From positions 2,292,141-2,356,140 of the forward strand of contig JACDOX010000007.1 in assembly GCA_014549065.1 (NCBI GenBank): a DNA stretch of 64,000 nt, written 5' to 3'. Made by a program: the position numbers and the translations under genes. Below the pieces are notes generated by a model that saw nothing but the letters and a program-made list of their open reading frames with translations, had not been told where the DNA came from and ran no database searches. Positions 49,668-59,560 of the stretch are shown here, in pieces. The stretch's first letter is position 1; every line of letters begins with the position of its first letter. This DNA is from Cardinalis cardinalis. Lineage: Eukaryota > Chordata > Aves > Passeriformes > Cardinalidae.

Positions 49668-50131
49668 TCCACTTCACTTTTTTTTCTTTGTTTCTTTAGA
49701 GGTAATNTAAAGAGTCTCTAAAAGAGATGAAGACTCTCTCAGGGAGTCTAAGTCGCTACTAAAAAATACTGCGAAGACCATACCAGCACATACATGTGAG
49801 TGCATTAAATGTTCTGAAGCTTTTCTAAGATGTTTGTATATATGCAGTCCAGACTACATTTTAGAATGCCTGAAGGTACAGTTTTCTGCTGATAAACACT
49901 TTGTGGAAGTTCCTCTTGGTCTTTTTTCATCTGTGCAAGCACATGCATTTGGGTAAAGAAAAGAAAGATTGGTTTTCCTGAAGTACAACTAGTGTAGGGA
50001 ATATTGCCATTGAAACATATGTAGCAGTTACTTCGCAAGTNCTTAACATTTATTTTACTTGGTTGCATTTTATTTTATATGAATGAGTCAAGCAAGGAAG
50101 AAACTAATTTTCTGAGGACTTTCTTCCAGCC
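49668..50131. other. Short unique stretch between two LTRs
   Basis: AT-rich sequence with no recognised content. It separates the two same-strand LTR elements by about 460 bases. It shows no retroviral gag, pol or env similarity, so the two LTRs are separate insertions rather than one provirus. Confidence 0.6.
50127..50131 (+). repeat. Target-site duplication, left copy (CAGCC)
   Basis: CAGCC immediately precedes the 5' TG of the solo LTR. The same five bases follow its terminal CA at 50765-50769. Confidence 0.9.
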
Positions 50132-50279
50132 TGTCCTAGGGTGACGTTGTGGTGCTTGTATCCCCATTCATGTGTTCTGTTAATGTTGGATATTATGTTC
50201 TGTACCTTTAAGACTGGCTCGGAAGAGTGAAAGTTTTGTTTNGGTTTTCTCATGAGCCTGGTTGGAACACAGAGACGGG

Positions 50280-50370
50280 GCCTTTTGCTTTTGCTGATTT
50301 TGCTTTTTTGCTCTCTCTCTGGCTTGCTCTTGCTTGCTTTGCTCCTGCTTGCTTTTGCTTCTGCTCCTAG
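50280..50370 (+). repeat. CTTGCT / GCTTTT pyrimidine-rich array inside the solo LTR
   Basis: Irregular repeats of TTTTGCT, CTTGCT and CTCCTGCTTG. They sit between the promoter-proximal part and the T run of the LTR. They look like a degenerate hexamer expansion within the family. Confidence 0.65.
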
Positions 50371-50631
50371 CTAGTTTAGCTAAACAGTCCAAATTGCTTC
50401 CTGGACTGTTTCTCCTTTTTTTTTTTTTCCCGACCGTCCCGAACCTGCTCCAGACTGGGACCTGGGAACACCGAGAGTTTGCACCTTGTGGCTGCAGCAG
50501 CTGCCCAGCACCGGAGGGACTGAGAACAGAGCGACCACCCCTGAGAGAGACTTTCTGAATTTGTCATATTTTTCAGAATTATGTCACCCGGTATTGTTCA
50601 TTTTGTGTGCTAGGGGTTGCTGTGCCTGTTA

Positions 50632-50637
50632 AATAAA
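50632..50637 (+). terminator. LTR polyadenylation signal AATAAA
   Basis: Canonical AATAAA within GTTAAATAAACAGG, about 130 bases from the LTR 3' end. A T/C-rich downstream region follows, as expected of an R-U5 boundary. Confidence 0.7.
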
Positions 50638-50764
50638 CAGGTTCTTTCCACTTCTCTCTGAGGAATTCTTCTCGAACCGGTTGAGGGGAGGGGCCATGTG
50701 GGTTTGTTTTCTGGAGAGGCCCTCCTTTGGGAATTCTCTACCAAATTTGCCCTAAACCAGCACA

Positions 50765-50769
50765 CAGCC
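50765..50769 (+). repeat. Target-site duplication, right copy (CAGCC)
   Basis: Exact match to 50127-50131, immediately after the CACA end of the solo LTR. Confidence 0.9.
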
Positions 50770-53404
50770 ATCTCCAAGGGCTTGGAAGGGTTAGTACCCT
50801 ACAGTTCTCTCTCATATCAGCCACCTGACAGAAGGTGTCCATAACANAACGCATATATTAGTTCAGAACCTTTGCTCATGTCCTCAAAGTTAGTTTTAAT
50901 ACTAAAACAGAAAGACATAGGCTCCTATCTGTCAACTGGAATATTCTCCTATTTTGATTTTGAGAGTATTTAGTAGTTTAGTAAATAGGGGCAGTAAATT
51001 GAGTCATAAATTAGGATATTCAACATTCATTATTCANTGCAATATTTTTATTCATACTTTCCAGCTGAGAAGAAGGAGATACCTTCCCAGCTTTTGTCCT
51101 GATGAATGTCAGGTCTAAGCCAGCATGACTGGAAGCAAACCTGGATGCAAACATTTCATTTGCTGCCAACTATATTTCACTGATAGTGACCTCGTTATTT
51201 CCATTGAGGAGCTGAATTTTATTACCTGTCCTCAGATGCACCAGTCCACTTTTCTCCAAGACAGATTCTTTACTGTTTTTATCTATCAGCATCCTAACTG
51301 GTGGTCGTAGCATTTCTTCACTGTGAATAGCAAATTTCAGCAGAATTATGTTAATTCTATTCAAATTAATCAATTACACTGTTTGCACAGATCTTTAAAA
51401 TACTTTTCGTCATAGATCTTTAAAAGAGCATTGGCATTGTCTATGCCAATCAATATGTAAATATTATAGGCACTCTTGGGTCTCAGTTTCTCAAACAGTT
51501 AAAAAATTATTTTCTTACTGAAAACAAGATAGAAAATGTGATATCCCATGAATTACTAGGCTTAAATGTGGAAATCGCACAAGAGCATGTCTACAAAGCA
51601 AACCCAAACCAGGAAAAGAAACTATTAGAAGCAGAGATGCCACTTTCTCCAGAAAGGGACGTGCATCTGGACAGTGTCCTGGTCCTGCACTATTAACATC
51701 AGCTGTTGTTGTACTACTAGCACTAGCTTCCAGAATGTGATAAATAAAAACACTCCTCACAGTCAGAATATATCAACTTCGTATCACATTAATATTGCAT
51801 GTTATAACTACAAAATTCTATGTAGCCAGGTAAAGTGGGATTATCACCTGTCACTGAGTACAAAGACAGACACACAGCAACTATTTATTCCTTATTTAAG
51901 CCTACTACTATTTATTATTTGTTAGGTTTTTCTTTTAGGTGTGATTTTCANTTTCTTTGACTACCAAGTCATCACATAGGGAATTGGAAAAGCTATCCNG
52001 CTCATCGTAGGACTAGGATCATTATTTCATGGTTGGTATATACATATGATTAAAAATCTGATGTTTTACACAGTAATCTGACTTCATTTCAACTTCTGCA
52101 GCTGGTCTGTGGTTGTTACTCTTTTCTGCCCTTGGGAGCTTGAGGCACAAACCACAGCAATTGTTCATTTTCTGTAACATGTAACCAAAATATTTAACCA
52201 ACAGGCATTTTACTCTTCAATTTTCATCTCAAGAATATTAGCCTTCTGTCTTCTTNTTGTCTCTTGTTATTCTGTGCAAATTGCACCCAGCTATATCAAT
52301 ATTGCTGTTATGAATATTATCTCATGAACTTTCAGTTACAATAACTAGGTGATATTCACCATCATCCAGTAACATTCTAGGCAATTATTGTTCATATACT
52401 TCAGGTATTTAAGTACTTTAAGAAAATTATAATTAGTATAATAAACTTCATATACAGTTGCAAACTCAGTTAAGGGTGTCTTGGACTGAGAAGACAAAAA
52501 ATGTTACAGTAAACAACACTTTCCTCAACTCACCTGGATGCTAAGCCTTGTAACAAACATTGCCATTCTAGGAGGGTCTAGGAAACTGACACTGTACCTG
52601 TTTAAACTATTGTGAGGTAAATCAGGAGTCAAGCAGTCAACTCTTCAAAGGACCCCATGCAATTGTCAGTAAAACAAATCATCTACAGATCTCGTTTCTT
52701 AGCTTGTATACATCTTCCTTCCTCTANGTCTGACCACAGCAGTGTGCCATCATGCTCTTTAAAATTCTTGTGGGAATTTATTGTCAATGCACCGTGCACT
52801 GACACTGAAAAATGAAGCCCATTTCAAAGATTTAAAACACTGCTTACTTCCATCTGTTTTCCATAAAAGATTATGCCAAGTAAAGGTCTTAACATAACAG
52901 TCTTAACACATTGATTACATCTGTGAGACAATTAAAGAATATTTCTACAAGATCCAGTAAAACTACTCTAAATTAGGCAACATGAGACTNCAGAGTGCAA
53001 TTCAAGACTCATCTGTTGTACTCCTTGTGTGTATGGTCCATGTTCTAAGGGTTTTCAATTAGATCAAAAATTCCTTTCCTTTGAACGATTCTCTTCATGA
53101 TACCAAGAATAGCTNATGCATGTGTAAACCTTTAGTGCAAATGATAGACAGAAAGGGGGGATAGAAGAAAGAATAAAGNAACCTGCAAAAGGACAGACTA
53201 GCAGAAAAGAAATTAGTTTAGATCCAGCACACCTTCTCAGCCAGATGTTCTTCATTGCATCCATTTCACCTGCAGTTGTATCTTATTGCAGCATCCAAAG
53301 AGAAAAGACATGTTACCAGCAGCAATTAAACAAAAGCTATGTCCAACCTTCAGATTTTCTTTCTTTTTTGCCTTGATTTTCATTAAGTTTTGGGCTTTAA
53401 CAAC

Positions 53405-53516
53405 AACAACACACACAAAAAAAGAAAAAAATAGAAAAAAATAGGGAAAAATAGGGGAAAAAAGGAAAGGAAAAAAGGAAAGAAAAAAAGGAAAGAAAAA
53501 AAGGAAAGAAAAACAG
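53405..53516. repeat. Purine-rich array with a 13-bp period
   Basis: Starts with CAA/CA repeats, becomes a run of A with periodic TAG and GGG, and resolves into three tandem GGAAAGAAAAAAA units at 53477-53515. The Phe/Ser-rich frame on the opposite strand is an artefact. Confidence 0.85.
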
Positions 53517-53659
53517 GGACCTGATTTTTAGTTCTTTCTTATTTTTTAGTATGTGCATTGTATCTGCTGACTTTGCATGAGCTATTGTTGGACAATTCCT
53601 CATTGGATCAGCCATTCCAAGATTTATCTAACAGAAATAAAAAGTCTTCAAAAAGGTTT

Positions 53660-53715
53660 GATAGATTTACAATGAGGTACTATGATGGGTCAGACCANGT
53701 GAGAAGCATATAACT
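53660..53715 (+). repeat. Possible ancient dispersed repeat fragment (GGTCAGACCA family)
   Basis: TACTATGATGGGTCAGACCA matches the start of the conserved core seen at 19124, but the similarity ends soon after. Confidence 0.4.
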
Positions 53716-54829
53716 CTGTACTCTAATACAATGTCTTCAAAATTTTAGCCACATTTGTTAAAGTTATATGCCNTGTTTCTTCCAAATTTCTCTAACTTTA
53801 AGAATTCCATATCACTACTTGAAANGATTGTAATACATGTTAATAGATATGTTTGCCATTTATTTGTGATTATAAGGCATGTTCATCAAATTAAATTTAT
53901 GGTAAGATATGCTTTTATATCGTAGATGAATATAAGACTATTTTTAAGAAATCCCTTCATAGCCAAAAACGCTGAAAAGGAGGAAGAGAAAGAAGAAAAT
54001 GAAAAGTACTTCAAAGAACAATTTAGGNAAAAAAGAGTGTTTAATATTACAGCAGGACCTTCTTCAGGACACTCCAAAATATTATACTCAGTGCTGCTCA
54101 TACCATTTAGTTTTGAAATTATTTTACCTAAGTAAACTTCAAACATCTCTTCTCTTAAAAGAAAATGAGTCATTAACAATGCCAACAGACTTCTGCTGTT
54201 ATATTCCACTAAATTAGGGTGCTAAGAAAATAGCATACATATTTATGAGAAGGGTTTCTACATAGAAGGATGCCATCAACTCCTAATAAAAAGAGAGAAC
54301 ACTTAAAAATATTTATGAGTTATTGAATAAATAGTTAAAGATAATGAAAATAGGCAGATAAACAACATCAACAACAACAGAAAAAAATCCCAATACTATA
54401 GAAAACACCTTTTATTTCCTAACTCATTAATACAAAAGCCATTCTTATCACCTTCTATTTATTACAACCTGTTCCCCTTACCAGACAGCTGAGATGAATA
54501 GAGCAATGCACAAAGATTCACAGACACTGCAAGATATAAAGATACAACTGATGTCTTTGTGAATGTAGACTGTGGGCCAACACAGTGATTTTGATTATTT
54601 TCCTTTTATTTTTTTCCATTTCACATAGTTCAAAGGCTTTCTGAAACACAGCAATGAGACCATAGGCTTCAAGGTGATCAAGGTGTTTGTCATTGATGTC
54701 TCTCCTACTGCTGGTATTCTCACCACTCTGTAAAAACTACCTCTTCTAATCCCATTTTTCACATAAATAACATCATCCTTCCATATACTCCCTCAAAACA
54801 TACACACACCATACCACAGAAAGTGACTA

Positions 54830-55420
54830 TATGTAGAATAGGTGTGCAGCAACCCCTTACCTTCATGTATCCTTAGGTACCTGAAGACTTACTCCTCCTT
54901 CATCCTTTCCTCCAGGGCTTTCCTGTTTTAACCTAAGATGCTCAGTGCTACTTAGCAGGATTTGATTTTACAACTATTTCTTTTTCTTCGTGTCCTACTC
55001 TGGATGCACTCTAGGTGAACCATACCTCTCTCAGAGCCCAGTGATAAAAGGTAGATTGAATATTGCTATGAAATTATGTGGGAATGGAGGAGAGCACTAT
55101 TATCAGAGTTGCCTCTGTGATTTGTGACTACATGATTGATTGCATTCATTGCGATCCTTTAATCCTTTCTACAAAACTGAACAGTTTCTCATAAGTTTGC
55201 ATTTGTGCACTTCATTATTTCTGCACAAATGTTGATTTTTTGGGTTGTGTCCAGGTATTTCAGATTAATTCCTCCTTCTGAAGATTATTTTGAATATCCT
55301 CTCTGTCTTCCCAGTACCCTTATGATTCATCCTACCAGATTTTCCACCACACTATCCTGTTTGATAAAACATTGAACAGAGCTAAAGATACCTTCAGATC
55401 GCTCTGAAATACTGTCCAGT
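54830..55420 (-). mobile_element. Ancient CR1/L3-like LINE fragment, ORF2 region
   Basis: The + strand follows the antisense order of old amniote CR1 copies. It shows TACCTGAAGACT, TCCTTTCCTCCAGGGCTTTC, CCTACTCTGGATGCACTC, AGAGCCCAGTGA, then ATTTTGAATATCCTCTCTGT CTTCCCAGTAC and AACATTGAACAGAGCTAAAG. In the family these encode the reverse transcriptase C-terminal region on the opposite strand. Divergence is heavy with many indels, and no frame survives. Boundaries are approximate. Confidence 0.6.
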
Positions 55421-58211
55421 ACCTCCTTCCTTTTTACCTGCGAATAATCAATAAATGTGAAAATTCTATCAGAGCCATGCTCCTCAAACATGTACAAAAT
55501 AGTTTCTTCTTATTTAGAAAAGTATCATGGAAGATAATATTCTTAGACTCAATATCAAGACGGTATGATACCTAATGTGTCCCTCATCTACAAAGCCTGT
55601 AAATTTTTTCAGAAAGAAATTTCCACTGTTTGACATCATTTGTTGACATATCAGATACTACTGATCTGTGTGTTTTCTTCTGAGTGGTTTGTATCTTATT
55701 TGTTGAGATTTTGTTCTGTTATTATTTTCTCTTTGCCTTCCTAAAAACATAGAAAAGAATTTTCAACCAAATGAAAATTTTCACATTTTCATAGACCACT
55801 TGTATTTGCTTTTTTCAAATAAATTCAAGAATAAGCTTTCTTCTACTGAAGGGTTTGGGATNTGAGGGTATTTTTGATGATTTTATTTTTTTCACTTTTT
55901 AATTTCTATTTCCACATTATATAGTCTAGATTTAATATGTACATATTTTTACAGTTCCCCACATTCCTATCTATATAGTTCACTATACATCTGCTTTTTT
56001 ATATATTTCAAAGTCTTGAATTTTGCTCTTTTCACCTCCAAAACTTTATATGTCTCTGTCATCTCTTTCATCTTATGAGTAGCTGATCCATATTCATCCC
56101 ATTTATTTACAAATAAAAATTTTAGTAGAAATAATAATTATACCTTTTTATCAAAAAAATAAAAAAAGTTTTGCGGATTTTTCTTAACATGGAGTTTTGG
56201 GGTGATTCCCAAACTTATAAAATAAGTTTTCATTAGTTCCCTATTCTTCAGAGGAGCACAATAATATCAGTTAGTACTGGTGAAAATCATATTAAGTCTT
56301 ATTCACCCATTTTTACAACACCAAGCTATTGAATTATAACTTTTCAGAAAATTTTAGAAAGTCAGAAATCACATCCTTAAAAGTATGGGTTACTCAAGGC
56401 TACCACTGCTGCAAAAGCAGACGAGAGAAGAAAATGCCTGTACTGTCTTTCACTAAACAAAAGAGAAGGTTACTAAGGATATACACCATTATTCATTATA
56501 GGAATNTGAGTGCCAGGATCAGTTAAGGAAGCATTATTATGTGGAAATCAAACAGCCAGTTCCTTTTTCTATGTCCTAGTTTTACCCCTCGCACTTACCC
56601 AAAGTTCTGCTCTGCCTCTGCCTTGTCTCCACAGCTGATGTTGGGCAGTTGGAGGGCTGGATGTGTCTCACCGCCACAACTGCGCCATGAAAACCACGCT
56701 GTCCTTCACATGCACATGCAGGCAGGGTCATGATGCACAGTCCAGATAATGCCATTAACCAAGGTGTGTGCACTGAGCTTGTACAGCCCCTGCATCTCTA
56801 AGGAGAACACCAAAGCCAGTGAAGTTTATCCTCCAGTCCTGGACATATAATCACTGTTATCTTAAGAATTTAATGAGACTCATTAGCAATTCACTACACT
56901 GCAAATACAGTGCTTTTAATTAATTTCAGTGGAATACTTGATATAGTCATTTGCTAACTGTTCCATAGGACATGCAGTAAAATGGCANGAAAGACAAATT
57001 GTGTGTAAAATAATTTTGTTCCTACCTGGGTTCAGGAAATAATGAAAACTACTAGATTCAAGCCGTACAAATCAGNTATAGCTGCAGATAGTCATCTCAC
57101 AGTTTAATGTCCTTCCTAAAACATACATTATTTGTTTTCAGATTGGAGGCTACTTACTCTAAACCCTGAAGTGAACATATTTTAGCTATAATTTGGAAGG
57201 TTGAGCTAGAGAAGTCCTCATCCTCTTTCATAATGCNAGTGACCTAATCTCGACAGGCTGTAGTACTATTCATATTCCAAGANGATGACTCGTGGGCAAC
57301 ACATAGATTCTTTACCCTAAATGACCTTTCAACTGTTTCAAAGAGTCAGCAAATTTGACCTTACTACTCAGCTGAATAAATTAGTATTGGATAGATGGAA
57401 ATATATCTCCACATTAAAAAAAAAAATTAAAAAAAATAAAATATAGTAAAATAAAGAAAGAAAAAGAAAATTAAATATCATGCATTAGAAAGAGCATTGC
57501 TTTTTTAAGTGCTACATACAAAAGTCACACAAGAATGTGTCAACTCTAAAATCTCACAGTCACAAGCAATAATAAAATATTTTACTTTAAATGGAAGGCA
57601 TATGCACTGACAGATGTAAAAATTCCACTTCTTTTCTACAGTGTTATTTCTGCAAGTGTTAGGGGAAGGGGTGGGGGTGATTGTTTTTTGTTTTACTTTG
57701 TTTTGTCATTATTTTTATTTTCTTTTAAATACTTTGAATCCAAACTCTCCAAAATGTCATGTTTTATCTCTGAGTTTTCCTAATGATCACATAGTTGTCT
57801 GGGGATTTGGTTCCTTGTTAGCCTTTAGTCCTAAACAGCCCTGCTGAGCACTGTTGCTTTCTAATTATTTTAAACGTATCAATTAAACCTTCTTCTTAGT
57901 GTTTACATCAGAGACTTCTGTGTGAGAATGGCAGAAACCCTCACAGAAAGCCTTCAGCTCAGTTCAAAGACTGGTGACAAAGGTCATTAACAAAATGACT
58001 GAAAGAGAAGGGTTTCTTTCTGCACAGTATTGAAAAGGGAAAGAAAGTGTAATGAGAACTACTCTGAATGTTCACTTTCTCAGTGCTAGCTGTAGCCCTT
58101 AAAAATGCCTGATTACAAGAAACCTATCCAAAGACCTTTCTTTAACTTGAAATAAAACAACATTTAAAAAAGAAAGTGCTTTACCCCATCCCTTAAAAAA
58201 AAATAGGGGAA
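55421..58211. other. Unique AT-rich stretch, no gene seen
   Basis: Contains an A-rich low-complexity patch at 57415-57475. 56570-56770 is locally richer in G+C but unrecognised. Confidence 0.55.
57415..57475. repeat. A-rich low-complexity patch
   Basis: Poly-A interrupted by TT, T and G. No period. Confidence 0.7.
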
Positions 58212-58440
58212 ATATTTAGCTCCACTTCAACTTGCCAGATATCAGCTGGAAATACAATGCAATAGAGAGAAAATCATCTAAGAGTTCCTGGAGCTTGTNG
58301 AAGAAAACATTCTGACACAGCTAGCAAGGGAGCCAGTTGGGGAAGATGACCATAGGACCTGAGGTTTTTAGTGCACAGAACACTTGTGGGTGCTGAGATG
58401 GTTGGAGGCCATCTCAGGCATACCAGTAATGAAATTTATA
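58212..58440 (+). mobile_element. CR1 LINE fragment, ORF2 endonuclease region
   Basis: Contains CACTTCAACTTGCCAGATAT, CAGCTGGAAATACAATGCAA, GAGTTCCTGGAGCTTGT, CATTCTGACACAGCTAGCAA, GGGAGCCAGTTGGGGAAGAT and GAGATGGTTGGAGGCCATCT, then AGTAATGAAAT. These correspond in order to the CR1 endonuclease blocks GDFNLPDICWxYNT, FLExVExNFLTQLVREPTRE, DVMVGG and SDHE. The GDFN Gly-Asp is changed (CAC TTC AAC) and the SDH block is degraded. The fragment lacks the CR1 3' end, so it is an internal remnant of a longer copy, unlike the usual 3'-anchored truncations. Confidence 0.88.
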
Positions 58441-58999
58441 TTAATTTCAGCCCAGAGATGTAGCACTATATAAAGAACAAAATAAACTCCTAGGAGTATT
58501 TCTGTTATGTGTTTGATTTCTCAATTTGAATGAAGCATGTATAGGTGTGCCATCATAAGAGCTATGATAACCAATTTATTGCATTGAGCTTAAACTTTAT
58601 TGAAAATTTTAATAAATTTTATAGAATTTTAAACCAAATCTAGTATTCAAACTAGNTATATATACATATATACTGCACAGGGTAGGGACATAAATAGATC
58701 TTGATAAAATAACCATACTTTTTACTGCCTCACTTATTTCCTCTTTATTTTTTCATGCAACAGTTGCAGGTGATCTTGTTTTCCCATGGGACCNCTTTGT
58801 ATGTGCCCATTTTTCCATTCAGAGCGCTGAATCCTTCTCAAGGCTAATCAGACAGGATTATGACAATACTATGCACATTATCTGAGAACAGAGACCTGAA
58901 TAATGCCCGAATTTCATCTCCTATATTGGTCGAGACTGGATTTTTGCAGGGTGCATAAGTAAAGAAAAAGAAGTTAGGCACTTCTCTCAATGAAGACTC
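58441..58999. other. Unique AT-rich stretch, no gene seen
   Basis: No recognised repeat, although the CR1 fragment to its left may once have continued here. Confidence 0.5.
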
Positions 59000-59560
59000 C
59001 TTTTGTAAGTACAAGGTTTTAGTGTTGTACCCACATCAATGTAGATAATAGCCCTTAATGGGGCTTACTTCCAACCATTCAGCTAATTGCTTTTTGAACT
59101 GATTTATATTTTGGCATCAAAAACATCCTGCAGCAATGAGTTACACAATTTAATTATGTATTATATGAAAAGCAATTTACACTTCAGCCTGGTAATTTAC
59201 TTGGGCACTGGCTGGTTTTTGTGTCATGAATGGTGAATAAGATATCCTAAATCACTTCTGACCTGCCATTCATGACTTCATATATTTCAATTATACCATC
59301 CTTNCTTATCCCTTTTCCAAATTTGAATAACCTTCCTTATAAAATTTTTCCTTGTATAGAAGTCATTCTCTATGGTTCATTATCAAAAGTACCCTTGCCA
59401 GTACCATTTTTAATTCTGGTGACCACAGTCCAGTTGAACAATGAGTTTTACTCTTCTGTTATTTTGTAGTAGAACAACACACAGGAAACAATATGTGCAG
59501 CATCAGAGACTTCACACACTGCTTTTTCTGTTAACACCAATCTATTTTTTTCCTCTTTTG
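59000..59560 (-). mobile_element. Ancient CR1/L3-like LINE fragment, C-terminus and 3' UTR
   Basis: Antisense landmarks of the old amniote CR1 group appear in order. They are TTGCTTTTTGAACTGATTTA, CATCAAAAACATCCTGCAGC, AATGAGTTACACAATTTAAT, TATGTATTATATGAAAAGCA, TTGTGTCATG, CATGACTTCATATATTTCAA, TTTCCAAATTTGAATAACC, then ATTCTGGTGACCACAGTCCA. The CATCCTGTGGCAATGAGTTC CACA block is a hallmark of this group. It is diverged but readable over about 500 bases. The 5' boundary is uncertain. Confidence 0.8.

Larger units (their letters stand above)
50132..50764 (+). mobile_element. Solo LTR of an avian endogenous retrovirus, 633 bp
   Basis: Starts TGTCCTAGGGTGACGTTGTG and ends CCTAAACCAGCACA, giving TG...CA ends with a short imperfect inverted terminus (TGTCCTAG against TGTGCTGG). 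It is bounded by a perfect 5-bp duplication, CAGCC, which is what retroviral integration followed by LTR-LTR recombination leaves. It carries a pyrimidine-rich CTTGCT-repeat region (50280-50370), an AATAAA signal at 50632-50637 and a U5-like end. I recognise the 5' sequence from songbird genomes. The duplication length fits ERVL or ERV1-type integrases. It contains no coding sequence. Confidence 0.93.
50770..54829. other. Unique AT-rich stretch, no gene seen
   Basis: No credible exon. It contains the purine-rich tandem array at 53405-53516 and a weak ancient-repeat fragment at 53660-53715. Confidence 0.55.

Noticed and set aside
48644..50764. Reading the two LTRs as the two ends of one provirus
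   Set aside because: Their sequences are unrelated, the interval between them is only 460 bases without viral gene similarity, and the second has its own target duplication.
53397..53615. Phe/Ser-rich minus-strand frame, and similar ones at 36216-36458, 38088-38391 and 15498-15850
   Set aside because: All are translations of A-rich or purine-rich low-complexity DNA on the opposite strand.
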